This document shows positions 42,201-49,010 of a stretch of 64,000 bases of DNA, in pieces. Position 1 is the first letter of the stretch. Every line of letters begins with the position of its first letter. The stretch is from Atherinomorus stipes (Eukaryota > Chordata > Actinopteri > Atheriniformes > Atherinidae): the NCBI GenBank assembly GCA_023101725.1, contig JALJCO010007056.1, positions 62,001 to 126,000 of the forward strand, given 5' to 3'. Below the pieces are notes generated by a model. The model saw nothing but the letters and a program-made list of their open reading frames with translations, ran no database searches and was not told the origin of the DNA. A program made the position numbers and the translations under genes.

Positions 42201-43628
42201 CTAATAAAATCTTGCATCTGTACTTAACACTTGGTTTGGGCCCTCTTGCATGAATGACTGCCTTAACCCGGCGTGGCATAGATGCTACCAGCTTGTGGCA
42301 TATCTCAGCCGTTGTGGAAGACGAACATGCTTCCATCACAGCCTTGATCTCTTCTTTATTGTTTGGTATCTTCGCGTTCAGTTTTCTCTTGACAATGCCC
42401 CACAGATTTTTATATGGGGTTCAGGTCAGGTGAGTTCGCGAGCCAATCAAGATGGTGATCCATGGTTGTTGAACCAGGATTTTGTACTTTTGGCAGTGTG
42501 GGCAGGTGCCAAATCCTGCTGGAAGATGAAGTCTGCATCCTCATACAGCTGGTCCACTGAAGCAAGCATGAAGTTCTCCGAAGTGTCCTGGTAGACGGCT
42601 GCATTCATGCTGGCCTTAATGAAGCACAGAGGACCAACATCAGCAGCTGACATGGACCCCCAGATCATCACAGACTGGGAAAGTTAACACTGACCATCTT
42701 CTCCAGGCTGCGGTCAGCCCTCCGGCTTGTACACCGTTTTCTTCCACACTTCTTCCTTCCACTTAACTGTCCATTAATGTAGTTTGAGACAGCACTCTGA
42801 GAACACCCAGCTTCTTTTGCTATCACTTTTTGTGTCTTTCCCACCTTGTGCAGGGAGTCAATGATGGTTTTCTGCACAACTGTCAGATCAGCAGTCTTCC
42901 CAATGGTTGTGAATTCTTCTTAACCAAGACAGGGACCTTTTTAAAGGCTTGGGGTACTTATGGAGGTGTTTTGGAATGTGACACTCTGAGCTACAATACT
43001 GGAGCTTTTTTACAGTATTCAATTTTTTGAGATTTTGAATTTAAGGTTTTCTTAAGCTGCAAGTCCTAATCAGCAACATCCAAACAAATAAAAGCTTGAA
43101 ATATATTGATTTGCATATTATTTATCTATACAATATGTAAATTGCACCTTTTAAGTGTAATTACAGAAATACAAGAACTTTTTCCAGGTATTCTAATTTT
43201 TTGGGTGGTACCTGTACATGCAGCTTCTGTGCAAGTGCATAAAGACTGATTGTGTAATGGACTATGATGCAAGGGGTTGCCAGCTAAAATTGTGCCCAGA
43301 GCACCACACTGGTCATGGCTGGCTCTGTTTAAATAGGTTTGAGAATCTGAGAACAAGAAAGATCTTGATGACGACCTGTTGAGGAGGTCCATTCATCAGA
43401 GTCAAACCGGAAAATGTCTGTAAGATGCAGGGCAGTGTCCTGAGAAACAGGAGACTCTGTTTTGGAGGGTCTCAGATTCAATTCACTTTACTATCAGGTT
43501 CATTTTACCACCAGCTGGCTGCTCTCATCTTCCGTTGGTGTCACCGGATCAGAACTGGGTGTCGGGGTCACAGAAGCTGCTGGTATCCATCCGTTGATGA
43601 AGTAGAAGAAAAGAAGCAGCATCTTCAT
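19953..43628 (-). CDS. mmp25: GPI-type membrane matrix metalloproteinase, MMP25-like (11 coding exons, 614 aa)
   Basis: Secreted zinc endopeptidase predicted to be GPI-anchored at the cell surface, cleaving extracellular matrix and other extracellular proteins. Exons: 43628-43509, 40455-40323, 40237-40078, 33110-33002, 32923-32746, 31346-31170, 25190-25070, 23584-23511, 21849-21700, 20700-20437, 20311-19953; all joins keep phase and sum to 1845 bases. Domains: signal peptide about 1-18; prodomain with cysteine switch PRCSLPD at 95-101; furin site RRKRRKRR at 118-125; catalytic domain 126 to about 293 with Zn ligands H246, H250, H256, E247 and Met-turn M264; His-rich hinge 313-334; hemopexin domain C339-C531; stem Cys 585 and 587; hydrophobic tail 597-614. 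[17 protein letters not shown] after the catalytic domain, IIFISGSQFW and DWLDC favour MMP25 over MMP17. Human MMP25 is 562 residues, so this copy is longer, mainly in the stem and hinge. No frame breaks are seen. Which teleost paralogue it is cannot be told. Confidence 0.93.
20312..20436 (-). other. mmp25: mmp25 intron 10
   Basis: Short 125-base intron with GTGAGG donor and AACTTTTAG acceptor on the minus strand. Nothing else was seen in it. Confidence 0.85.
20437..20700 (-). CDS. mmp25: mmp25 coding exon 10: hemopexin blades II-III, divergent
   Basis: Acceptor CTGTTGCAG|GT. Encodes [20 protein letters not shown], then an acidic run (GDEEEEEGE, about residues 438-446) and a blade III with little conservation ([26 protein letters not shown]). 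The usual DAVFSW, YxxRGxxYWRYD and GYP motifs of blade III are missing or unrecognisable. Donor GATG|GTGAGG, phase 1. Confidence 0.9.
20701..21699 (-). other. mmp25: mmp25 intron 9
   Basis: About 1 kb, AT-rich, no exon. GGTGTTTCCATTAGCAG (about 21367) and AATGGAAACCCAGC (21428) are suggestive of a degraded short transposon. Confidence 0.7.
21700..21849 (-). CDS. mmp25: mmp25 coding exon 9: hemopexin blades I-II
   Basis: Acceptor CCGTTCCAG|GT. Encodes [37 protein letters not shown] and AIIFIS. RLWRGLP and LDAV are the usual blade-boundary motifs. Donor AGCG|GTAAAT, phase 1, joins to exon 10 as [12 protein letters not shown]. Confidence 0.92.
22250..22790. repeat. Intronic minisatellite, about 31-bp unit, roughly 17 imperfect copies
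   Basis: The unit AGGACCAGAACCAGAGAGG + AAAACCTCCATC is repeated with single-base changes and small indels through mmp25 intron 8. Its A+C-rich plus strand makes several frames open, which have no other support as genes. Confidence 0.93.
22861..23467. mobile_element. TTAA-flanked MITE (piggyBac or Kolobok type) in mmp25 intron 8
   Basis: AGGCAGGG at 22865 and CCCTGCCT ending at 23463 form inverted ends directly flanked by TTAA (22861-22864 and 23464-23467). The internal region includes GTTTTACACCACAGAAGAAG on the minus strand, shared with about 10680-10700. No transposase. It ends 44 bases from exon 8. Confidence 0.8.
23511..23584 (-). CDS. mmp25: mmp25 coding exon 8: hemopexin blade I, first half
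   Basis: Acceptor CCTACCATCAG|T. Encodes [20 protein letters not shown] then FFFKG. Cys339 should pair with Cys531 to close the propeller. The donor AAAG|GTCTGA is weak but is the only one that keeps phase with exon 9. Confidence 0.9.
23585..25069 (-). other. mmp25: mmp25 intron 7
   Basis: About 1.5 kb with no recognisable exon or complete transposon. A/T-rich around 24700-24930, where runs of A and T create chance frames. Confidence 0.7.
25070..25190 (-). CDS. mmp25: mmp25 coding exon 7: hinge with histidine-rich tract
   Basis: Acceptor CTTGTTCAG|GT. Encodes [19 protein letters not shown] and then a tract with [20 protein letters not shown]. Counting the first residues of the next exon, 14 of the 22 residues 313-334 are His. 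Donor CATGG|GTAGGA, phase 2, joins to exon 8 as GHGHFIDRC. The family hinge is usually Pro-rich, so the composition is unusual. Confidence 0.88.
25871..27006. mobile_element. Foldback element with long inverted arms and a third internal partial arm
   Basis: Ends ATAGGGGATTATCACGCTT (25871) and the inverse AAGCGTGTTAATCCCCTAT (27006). Inside, 26002-26342 and 26530-26868 are inverted copies of about 340 bp with high identity, including GATCGATTCGCCGCGGTGAA and GCTAGCATTAGCCAGCTAGC. The 187-bp spacer holds a further diverged copy of the outer part of the arm (AAGTTCGGTCCTTCACCGCG and GGCGTTTATCCGATTT, the latter matching the complement of about 25970-25985). No coding capacity. It sits in mmp25 intron 6. 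Confidence 0.85.
27255..27465 (+). mobile_element. LINE reverse transcriptase fragment
   Basis: The plus strand reads [38 protein letters not shown] and SDYRP. This is the region before the reverse transcriptase core in fish LINEs ([13 protein letters not shown]..WKxxxVVPVPK). Only about 70 codons remain, with no LINE sequence on either side. Confidence 0.8.
27745..27997 (-). mobile_element. Short MITE, CACTGCAAAA family, minus strand
   Basis: The minus strand begins CACTGCAAAACTCAAATCTTACCAAG, and the body contains AAAATAAGACAAAAT, ATTTCAGTGA, AACTTGTTTTAA and TCTTGTCAAGAA-like text. The same family in plus orientation is at 60213-60480. It is followed by a (TCTTA)n microsatellite at about 27998-28026. 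Confidence 0.75.
27998..28026. repeat. (TATCT)n microsatellite
   Basis: About five to six TATCT units just outside the end of the MITE at 27745-27997. Confidence 0.9.
28420..30240 (+). repeat. GC-rich dispersed repeat, copy 1, with a (TC)n tract
   Basis: A strongly G-rich plus strand (28425-29900), then GCGGGCTTCCTCCTCCTTGC, GACTGTATCACCATGGAGAC, TTCTGCGTGCGTTTGTATGA, CACCTGCAGGTCCTCCTGTA and a (TC)n tract at 30184-30215. The reverse complement of the same order of motifs is at 48930-50255, so this is one family of about 1.5-1.8 kb in opposite orientation. Long frames across it follow from the low-complexity composition. Class of element not recognised. It is in mmp25 intron 6. Confidence 0.7.
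30241..31169 (-). other. mmp25: mmp25 intron 6, exon-proximal part
   Basis: No exon and no transposon that I can name. An (AAAG)n-like tract lies at 30480-30500, and the rest is unremarkable. Confidence 0.6.
31170..31346 (-). CDS. mmp25: mmp25 coding exon 6: active site
   Basis: Acceptor TTTCCTGTCCAG|CT. Encodes [38 protein letters not shown] and ends RLYG. It carries the HExxHxxGxxH zinc site (H246, H250, H256), catalytic E247 and Met-turn M264. Donor TACG|GTGAGA, phase 1. A second AG twelve bases... closer to the active site would break the frame, so the upstream acceptor is used. Confidence 0.95.
32050..32584. mobile_element. Mariner/Tc1-type MITE with a TA duplication
   Basis: CAGTTGTCTTCAAAGTTATT (32052) and the inverse ...AATATTTTTGAGAACGACTG (32582) are flanked by TA. 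The 531-bp body is AT-rich without a transposase. A 5' fragment of the same family lies at 56348-56562. It occupies mmp25 intron 5. Confidence 0.82.
32746..32923 (-). CDS. mmp25: mmp25 coding exon 5: structural zinc and calcium region
   Basis: Acceptor CTTTTCCAG|GTG. Encodes [20 protein letters not shown] and then AVGHAFFP and [12 protein letters not shown]192, D194, H207 and H221 are the structural zinc ligands. The insert (MT-loop) found in transmembrane MT-MMPs is absent, as expected for the GPI subgroup. Donor CCAG|GTGGAG, phase 1. Confidence 0.93.
33002..33110 (-). CDS. mmp25: mmp25 coding exon 4: catalytic domain, N-terminal part
   Basis: Acceptor TTCTTCTCAG|G. Encodes [36 protein letters not shown], the first strand and helix of the catalytic domain. 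Donor GAG|GTGGGC, phase 0. The next intron is only 78 bp. Confidence 0.93.
33111..36693 (-). other. mmp25: mmp25 intron 3, upstream-of-exon-4 part
   Basis: No exon was recognised. Patches resemble common fish repeats: GTACGTTTCCATGGAGACC near 34288, CAGGGGCGGAGCC near 34556 and CCCCCTAGTGG near 35415. I could not define their ends. Confidence 0.5.
36694..37713 (+). mobile_element. Solo LTR-like element containing a SINE
   Basis: Begins TGTCACAGGGTG and ends CCCCCGTGACA, the TG..CA ends of a retroviral-type LTR. It has a TATA-like GATAAAAG at about 36890 and a poly(A) signal AATAAA at 37609. Flanking TAGA and TAAA may be an imperfect 4-bp duplication. No gag or pol sequence is nearby, so it would be a solo LTR left by recombination. 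The SINE at 36924-37148 interrupts it. Gypsy versus other LTR class cannot be told. Confidence 0.65.
36917..37155 (+). mobile_element. tRNA-derived SINE with a 7-bp target duplication
   Basis: GGGGAGTGGATAGCCCAGTGG (A box), GGGTTCGATCCCCC (B box), then CCTTAACCCCCCAC, TTTAAGTAGCAGCCCACTGC and a tail GGGGATTAACAAGTATC plus A run. AGAAGGA flanks both sides (36917-36923 and 37149-37155). Same family as 8787-9026. Confidence 0.92.
37714..38687 (-). other. mmp25: mmp25 intron 3, middle part
   Basis: AT-rich. Text near 37745-37990 (TACAGCAGAGTGGATTACTG, TTTTAACCAGGACTGAGAGA, ACACCAGTTTTAAAATG) resembles a badly decayed L2-type LINE end. Nothing else was recognised. Confidence 0.45.
38688..39486 (-). 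mobile_element. Tc1-like terminal fragment, split by an L2 LINE
   Basis: CTAATAAAAATCTTC..GAAACATTTAAGTGTGA on the left and ACATGCAAAAAAATAACAAA..GGGGGCAAACACTTTTTCGC..CAACTG-TA on the right together reproduce the right-hand end of the Tc1 element at 44170-46000. The two parts are separated by the LINE at 38744-39425. The rest of the transposon is missing. Confidence 0.85.
38738..39431 (+). mobile_element. L2-type LINE, 3' end, with a TGAAGA target duplication
   Basis: The plus strand encodes the C-terminal region of the LINE ORF2 in two frames: [21 protein letters not shown], then [60 protein letters not shown] and [14 protein letters not shown]. It ends with GTGCTATACAAATAAACTTGCCTTGCCT. 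TGAAGA flanks both ends (38738-38743, 39426-39431). 5'-truncated, dead copy. Confidence 0.92.
39532..40077 (-). other. mmp25: mmp25 intron 3, exon-3-proximal part, with a repeat end
   Basis: TTAAAGGTCCCATATTATGC at about 39521-39541 looks like the end of a common TTAA-type fish MITE, but I cannot find its mate. No exon. Confidence 0.45.
40078..40237 (-). CDS. mmp25: mmp25 coding exon 3: cysteine switch and furin site
   Basis: Acceptor CAACTCAG|ATGAG. Encodes [17 protein letters not shown], whose Cys97 holds the catalytic zinc in the latent enzyme. It then encodes [14 protein letters not shown], a long basic run for furin-type activation in the secretory pathway, and [10 protein letters not shown], the start of the mature enzyme. 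Donor TGGAG|GTTGGA, phase 2. Confidence 0.93.
40238..40322 (-). other. mmp25: mmp25 intron 2
   Basis: Short 85-base intron on the minus strand, GTGAGG donor and CAACTCAG acceptor. Confidence 0.85.
40323..40455 (-). CDS. mmp25: mmp25 coding exon 2: prodomain
   Basis: Acceptor CTTCTTCCAG|GAC. Encodes [12 protein letters not shown]...[18 protein letters not shown], the three-helix prodomain of MMPs. Donor after GTTGTGG|GTGAGG, phase 1. It joins exon 1 in phase 0 ([13 protein letters not shown]). Confidence 0.93.
41299..41602. mobile_element. Foldback MITE, about 300 bp
   Basis: CACTAAAAACTCCCGGGTCA at the left is mirrored by TGACCCAGGAGTTTTTAGTG at the right. A second inner pair is GGGACCAACAAATTTCTG / CAGAAATTTGTTGGTCCC. 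The middle is made of repeats of GGGTTA / TAACCC. No clear target duplication. It is in mmp25 intron 1. Confidence 0.85.
41949..43216 (-). mobile_element. Tc1-like transposon, internally deleted, TA duplication
   Basis: CAGGTACTACCCAAAAAATT (41951) and ...AATTTTTTGGGTGGTACCTG (43214) are flanked by TA. Long subterminal inverted arms share GCAATTTACATATTGTATAG. On the minus strand, the transposase start is at about 42877 ([20 protein letters not shown], then [18 protein letters not shown]), followed abruptly by [17 protein letters not shown] text and [20 protein letters not shown] and NSPDLNPI in shifting frames. The part between the DNA-binding domain and the second catalytic Asp is deleted, so it is inactive. 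Confidence 0.92.
43217..43508 (-). other. mmp25: mmp25 intron 1, exon-1-proximal part
   Basis: No recognised repeat; donor GTAAAA at 43508. Confidence 0.6.
43509..43628 (-). CDS. mmp25: mmp25 coding exon 1: start codon, signal peptide
   Basis: Forty codons from ATG at 43628 encode [20 protein letters not shown] and a Pro/Thr/Ser-rich start of the propeptide ending SSQLV. Donor GTG|GTAAAA. The frame is open further upstream, but the earlier in-frame codons do not extend a signal peptide, so this Met is preferred. The second Met two codons later is an alternative start. Confidence 0.85.
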
Positions 43629-44049
43629 CTTGACTGCATGTTTTAACGTCAGTCTAGTTCTTGGAAATCCATCTGTTAGTAGGTTCTCGCCCCTAAGGGA
43701 AGAAGAGCAGATAAATCCTTCAAGACCAGGCAAGTTGATTTTTGCATGTTCTATACAAGACAAACTGAATGTTAATCCTCCACTTTTGTCAACAAAGTCG
43801 GTCTTCTGTCTTCTAAATAATCTTTTGCTGGTTTATTATTCACTTTAAATGCTTGCGCAATGGAAAACCAAAAGTGGGAAAACCCTTACAGGACTGAGAC
43901 ACCCCTACCCCTGTCCCAACAGGATGGAGACCCCCTCCCAACAGGATGGAGACACCCCTACCTCTACACGTGAACATGCAACACAGAGGGGAAGGGCTAA
44001 GGGGGGAGAATTGAGGCTGGGCCTTAATGTGAGGGTTACATCAACAACA
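43629..44049 (-). promoter_or_regulatory. Presumed upstream region of mmp25
   Basis: Sequence immediately 5' of the start codon on the minus strand. No CpG island. A TATA-like CTTGTATAGAAC on the minus strand lies at about 43745-43756, roughly 120 bases before the ATG. This is position-based only; a further 5' untranslated exon cannot be excluded. Confidence 0.25.
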
Positions 44050-44168
44050 CATACACTGCCCGGCCAAAAAAAAAGTTGGCACCTGGATTTAATTAAGCAA
44101 ATAGGTACAAGCCTACTATTGGACCTGATTAACCCACAAACGCATCCATCACTGGACCTGGTACAGAC
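44050..44168 (+). mobile_element. Tc1-like terminal fragment, same family as 9352
   Basis: CACTGCCCGGCCAAAAAAAA followed by TTAAGCAAATAGGTACAAGCCTACTATTGGA parallels the left end at 9352-9420. Only about 110 bases remain, abutting the truncated Tc1 that follows. Confidence 0.7.
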
Positions 44169-44396
44169 CTGATTTTTTGCATGTTTGTCACACTTAAATG
44201 TTTCAGATCATCAAACAAATTTAAATGTGAGACAAAGATAACACAAGTAAACAGAAAATGCAGTTTTTAATGAAGATTTTTATTAGTAAGGGGTACCAAT
44301 TCATTATTAAATCGATCACAATGGTGCACATCCAGAATCAATAACTATTCTGAAGTGTCCAAGAGCAATTATTTTATACTAATTTAATGACCCAAA

Positions 44397-44742
44397 TACA
44401 GCTGCAAAGTGTGGCAGTAGAATCTGCGGCTGCGGCACACTTCAACAAAAGGTAAACAAGGGAAAGGGAGGGAAAGCTGGTAAGTTAGCTCTTAAAATAG
44501 CTTTGAATAAAAGAGATGGAAAACCCAAATACAGTTGCAAATTGTGTCAGTACAATCTGCGCCACTTTAATGGACGAACTCCAGTCCGTCCACTAAAGTG
44601 TCCGTACTTCAACGAAAGGTAAACAAGACATTAGTAGGGCAGCTTTCCAACAGGGGCTGTTCTGTTACGTGATACAAATGACCGTGATGATGGAAAGCTG
44701 GTAAGTTAGCTTTTAATAATAGCTTTGAATAAAAGAGATGAG
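44397..44742. repeat. Direct duplication of about 220-bp period inside the Tc1
   Basis: Two copies of CCCAAATACAGYTGCAAA, TGTCAGTA.AATCTGCG, TTCAACRAAAGGTAAACAAG and GAAAGCTGGTAAGTTAGCT..AATAGCTTTGAATAAAAGAG lie in the same orientation, beginning near 44392 and 44525. Origin unknown; no coding capacity. Confidence 0.7.
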
Positions 44743-44979
44743 AAACCTCAGTTTTGTATCAGATCTACTGGGGTATAAATTTGTCTCTGTCGCAGATGAT
44801 TGCATCAAACATGGTCCCCATCAAGGTCCTCCCCTCATGTGCGAAAGCAAACAAATGGGGAAGGTTGTTCTGAGAACTAAACTCGAGATGGGTAGTTATA
44901 GGAACTGTGTTTCTAGAACCTCTCTGTCCGAATGCGCCTATTGTCCTGCTGCAGAAACCAAGTGTGCTTCAGCTTGAGG

Positions 44980-45675
44980 TCACCAACAGATGGCCAGACA
45001 TTCTCCTTCAGGATTTTTTTGGTAGACAACAGAATTCATGGTTCCATTTACCACAGCAAGTCCTCCAGGTCCTGAAGCAGCAAAACACCACCAGACCATC
45101 ACACTACCACCACCATATCTTAGTTTTGGTATGATTTTCTTTTTCTGAAATGCTGTGTTACTTTTATGCCAGATGTAATGGGATCTACATCTTCCAAAAA
45201 GTTCAACTTTTGCCTGGTCAGTCCACAGAGTATTTTCCCAGAAGTCTTGGGGATCATCAAGATGCTTTCTGGCTAAACTGAGACGAGCCTTTATGTTCTT
45301 TTTGCTCAGCAGTGGTTTTGGTCTTGGAACTCTGCCATGCAGCCATTTTTGCCCCCCCAGTCTCTTTCTGATGGTGGAGTCATGAACTCTGACCTTCATT
45401 GAGGCAAGTGAGGCCTGCAGTTCTTTGGATGTTGTTCTGGGGTCTTTTGTGACCTCTTGGATGAGTCGTCGCTGTGCTCTTGGGGTAATTTTGGTTCACC
45501 AGGTTCACCACTGTTCCATGTTTTCACCATTTGTGGATAATGGCTCTCGCTGTGGTTCGCTGGAGTCCCAAAGCTTTAGAAATGGCTTTGTAGCCTTTTC
45601 CAGATTGATAGATCTCAATTACTTTGTTTCTCATTTTTTCCTGAATTACTTTGGATCGCAGCATGATGTCTAACT
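44980..45675 (-). pseudogene. Tc1 transposase, frameshifted
   Basis: Minus-strand start region at about 45665 reads RSKVIQEKMRNKVIEIYQSG and ARAIIHKW (paired-type DNA-binding domain). After frame changes near 45400, a 139-codon stretch encodes VRVHDSTIRKRL, LLSKKNIKARLSLARKH, LWTDQAKVELFG (first catalytic Asp) and GGGSVMVWWCFAASGPG. The second Asp and the Glu are lost because the reading stops at 44980 and the sequence changes. Inactive. Confidence 0.88.
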
Positions 45676-46019
45676 TTTGAGGATCTTTTGGTCGACTAAA
45701 CTTTGTCAGGCCTGGGTGTGGGTATAGAAACTGAACTCAGCTTTCCAAAGATGTGATAAACCGTAGTTTATTTATGTTTTAGCAGAGGGGGCAATCACTT
45801 TTTCACACAGGGCCTGGTAAGTTAAAAAAAATTTCCTGCCTTACTAATAAAAATCTTCATTTAAAAACTGCATTTTCTGTTTACTTGTGTTATCTTTGTC
45901 TCACTTTTAAAGTTATTTGATGATCTGAAACATTTAAGTGTGACAAACATGCAAACAAGTAAGAAATCAGGAAGGGGGCAAACACTTTTTCACACAGCTG
46001 TACATGTACCATCGCTAAC

Positions 46020-47395
46020 AGATTCAGTGCCCTCACCAGCAGGATGCTCCAGGATTGGCCTCACTTTAAAAGCGAGGTTATTGCAGCTTCGAAGGAAACA
46101 TGGACTGTTCCATCACCACCGTCCCCCCAGCTGAAATCAAGGCAGCCCTGTCTAAGCTCAAGAATGCCAAAGCCCCTGGTCTATATGTACCATTACAGCA
46201 GAGATGCTGAAGGCTGGGGCCAACAACATCATCTTTTGGCTCACATAAATTATCAATCATGTGTGGGTCTCTGGGTCGCCGCCCGATGACTGGAGGCGGG
46301 GCATTATACTTCCCCTCTGGAAGCATAAGGGAGATCAGCTGACCTGCAGCAACCACAGGGGCATCACCCTCCTCTCCATCTCCAGAAAACTCTTCACCCG
46401 CATCTTACTAACCCACGCCTTACCTGCAACCAGGAGCAGATGCTGCCAACAGCAAGCCGGATTTATGCCCAATGCTCCACCATTGATCACATCTCTGCCC
46501 TCAGGCTAATAGAAAAGGCCCGGGAGTTCAGAAAGGACCGGCACCTCTTCATTACCTTTATTGACCTTAAGGCAGTCTTTGATACTGTGGATCATGGGAC
46601 ACTTTGGAATATCCTGAGGTCCCTCGGCGTCCTAGCCAAAATCATTACACTCTTTAGGCAGCTGTACCAGGGTGCCGAGAGCTGTGTGCATGTGAATGGC
46701 CGCAACTCTGGTTGGTTCCCCATAAATGGCGGGGTAAGGCAGGGCTGTCTCGCCACTCCAGATCTTTTTAATTGTGTCATTGACCCCCTGATGTCAAGAC
46801 TCTGTGAGCAGATCCCTGGGGTGGCAACTACATCCTCAAGAATCTCGAATATGCTGATGACACCACCCTTTTCAGCGAGACTGCTGACCAGCTTCATGAA
46901 GCTCTCTGCGTGTTTGAGGAGGAGTCTTTAAGTTAGGTCTAAAGACAAGCTAGCCAAAAACCAAGCTTATGCACCTAAGCAATGGACCAGACCCACCACC
47001 ACTTCTTTTCGATGGCACCCCTGTCCACTTTGTCTCTACTTTTAAATATCTTGGCTTGACAGTGTCCAAGACCGATGACCTTAAGATCGACGGTCGTGCC
47101 TGATAGCCGCATACTTGACGGATCTGAGACGGATATTAGGCGGCGCTGGACATCCGATGGGTGTGACCAGATAGAGAGGTTAAGGTTAGGGATAGGGGGA
47201 AAGGTTAAAAAAAATGATTCAAAACGGTCATGTGGGCGGAGTCGGACATCCGATCCCGCCCAATATCTGACTCCGCCTCGACCCGCAAGCCACAGGTGGG
47301 ACCTTCTCCAACACCTTGCCTATGACAGACCCAAATGAAGAGACCTGGTTGCCACGGTTGGCTCTACATGCCTTGAAGTGCAAGAGGACTAAGTA
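46020..47395 (+). mobile_element. Non-LTR retrotransposon with broken reverse transcriptase
   Basis: The plus strand encodes, in shifting frames, PDDWRRGIILPLWKHKGDQL, CSNHRGITLLSISRKLF, LFITFIDLKAVFDTVDHGTL, NGGVRQGCLATPDLFN and, at 46850-46861, YADD followed by TTLFSETADQLHEALC. After the core, FKYLGLTVSKTDDLKID (about 47038-47090) and RDLVATVGSTCLEVQED (about 47341-47390) are the tail of the ORF. About 215 bp of unrelated sequence (47095-47300) separates them. Frameshifts at 46440 and 46840 make it inactive. Clade not assigned. Confidence 0.88.
47095..47300. mobile_element. Probable small insertion in the LINE
   Basis: TTAGGCGGCGCTGGACATCCGA and the inverted-looking TCGGACATCCGATCCCGCCCAATA flank GGTTAAGGTTAGGGATAGGG. 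It interrupts an otherwise continuous LINE tail. The type of element is unclear. Confidence 0.4.
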
Positions 47396-47724
47396 AATAA
47401 GTGCATTTACGCAGCTATTTCAAGAAAAAAACTACAATAAGAACATGATTTAATTTAATAACAACAACTTTGTGCTGTTTACTCTAGAAACTTTATGGGC
47501 AGAAAATATTTACAAAGAATTTTAGTAATCATAATAATGAGTATCTATAATCTCAGGGTCCTCTATTAAATACAAGCTTGCAGCTCAGAAAAATGAGTTT
47601 CAAGACAATTGAAAGGCACCATGACTGCTGGGAAGCTGATGCCAAAGCATCCAGCAATGGATGATGGGGAATCTGCATCATATCATTATGTTTAGCCAGA
47701 CTATCAGTTAAGGCTGACCGGAAG

Positions 47725-47865
47725 CTTTTTTTAAAGGATTTTTTGGGCTATGATGGCCTTTATATCAGTGGATTGACAGGAAAAGAGTTCAGAGAGAGTG
47801 GGGGAGTGTCCCAGGCCAGGCATCAAGCCTGTGGGCCATCTTCGCTAGGGACCTGTAGCTTCTGA
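47725..47865 (-). mobile_element. SINE 3' fragment, same family as 17715-17928
   Basis: The minus strand reads CACTCTCTCTGAACTCTTTTCCTGTCAA, ATATAAAGGCCATCATAGCCCAAAAAATCC and a tail, matching CTCTCTGCCCCTTTCCTGTC..TATAAAGGCCACTAGTGCCCAAAAAATCC at 17835-17900. The tRNA-like half is missing. Confidence 0.7.
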
Positions 47866-47889
47866 ACATGGGGCAGCTGTAAGCCCAGG

Positions 47890-48336
47890 GGGAATATAAA
47901 GGGGGGGGGGAAGGAGGATGAGAGGGGAGGGAGAGGAGGAGAAGAGGAGAACAAAAATTTTTCAAAAAAAGGATGTATAGGGGGAGAAGTGGAGGGGGGG
48001 GGGGGGAGGGGGAAAGAAAAAAAAAGGGGGGGAAAAAAAAAGATAGGGGAGGTGGGGGGAATGATCTTATGAAATTTGGAAATTTAATATATTACAAAAA
48101 TCAAAATAATATTAAAGAACTAGGGATAGAGAAGAAAGTGTAAAAAAAAAAAATGCGAAAAGGGGGGGGAAGCAACACGTGTGGGGGCAAAGGTTAAATT
48201 CTGAACAAAGGTTTTAGCTCTATATAATGTTATTTATAAAAGGAACCGCCTTTGGAAGGGATAGTAAGAGGAGAGAAATAAAGGCACTAATACTCTTTCC
48301 CATACAGATAAAAGGAAAAAAGAAAAAAAAAAAAAG

Positions 48337-48377
<41 letters not shown>

Positions 48378-48560
48378 AAGGGGAAAAAAAAAGATATAAA
48401 AAGGGGGTTACATATAAGTAGCATCAATCATCATTTATAATAAAAAAAAAAAGGATGGATATTATAAAAAATTCTTAAAAGAATAAAAAAAAAAAAATAA
48501 AACTTTTTTAGAGAGGGAGAGCTACAGGGGAGGCGGCTGGCAGGGGGGAGGGGAAAATCT
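47890..48560. repeat. G/A-rich low-complexity tract with long homopolymers
   Basis: Runs of G and A dominate, including GGGGGGGGGG at about 47996, and an A-rich stretch at 48310-48376 of about 65 bases with few interruptions. Reading frames here are composition artefacts. The irregular run lengths suggest unreliable consensus. Confidence 0.85.
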
Positions 48561-48929
48561 ACTTGTTAAAAGAGGGGGAGGGGATGGTTCCGCCTTCCCT
48601 GACCGACTACTAAAGGGCAAATGTCAATCCTTGTACTTTTCTTCGCAGTCTTAAGATTTTGTTAAGGAGAGTATATGCAAGTATTCCACATATTTTTATT
48701 GTTTGTTTTTTTGGTTTTTTTTTTTTTTCCTTTTTTACTTGTCCTGTCTAGCATTGTAGCAAGCAGAATGGTGAACTGGTTGTTTTATTGTGTTGAACAG
48801 ATTTGCTTTACCAAGGAGAGCTTTATGAACACAAGGCTCCTCTTGATATCCTGTTTAATCATTTTATTTCTGTAGTTAAACATTTGTTTATAACAGCATT
48901 CCATATCATACTGCTGGGCTTGACAGGGG

Positions 48930-48978
48930 AAAAATGAAAGTTAACAGAAGTAATGATAGAAAGTGGGACAGAGAGAAA

Positions 48979-49010
<32 letters not shown>

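Larger units (their letters stand above)
44170..46002 (-). mobile_element. Tc1-like transposon, left end truncated, with an internal insertion
   Basis: The right end GGGGGCAAACACTTTTTCACAC..AGCTG-TA is intact (46000, TA at 46001). The left end lacks the terminal ~35 bp but has GCATGTTTGTCACACTTAAA mirrored by TTTAAGTGTGACAAACATGC on the right. About 600 bp at 44290-44890 do not belong to the element and include a direct duplication. The transposase is on the minus strand. Confidence 0.85.

Noticed and set aside
19953..43628. Assignment of the protease as MMP17
   Set aside because: Both are GPI-type MT-MMPs, but the LYGK hinge start, FISGSQFW in blade II, and the DWLDC ending fit MMP25 better as I know the families; a tree would settle it.
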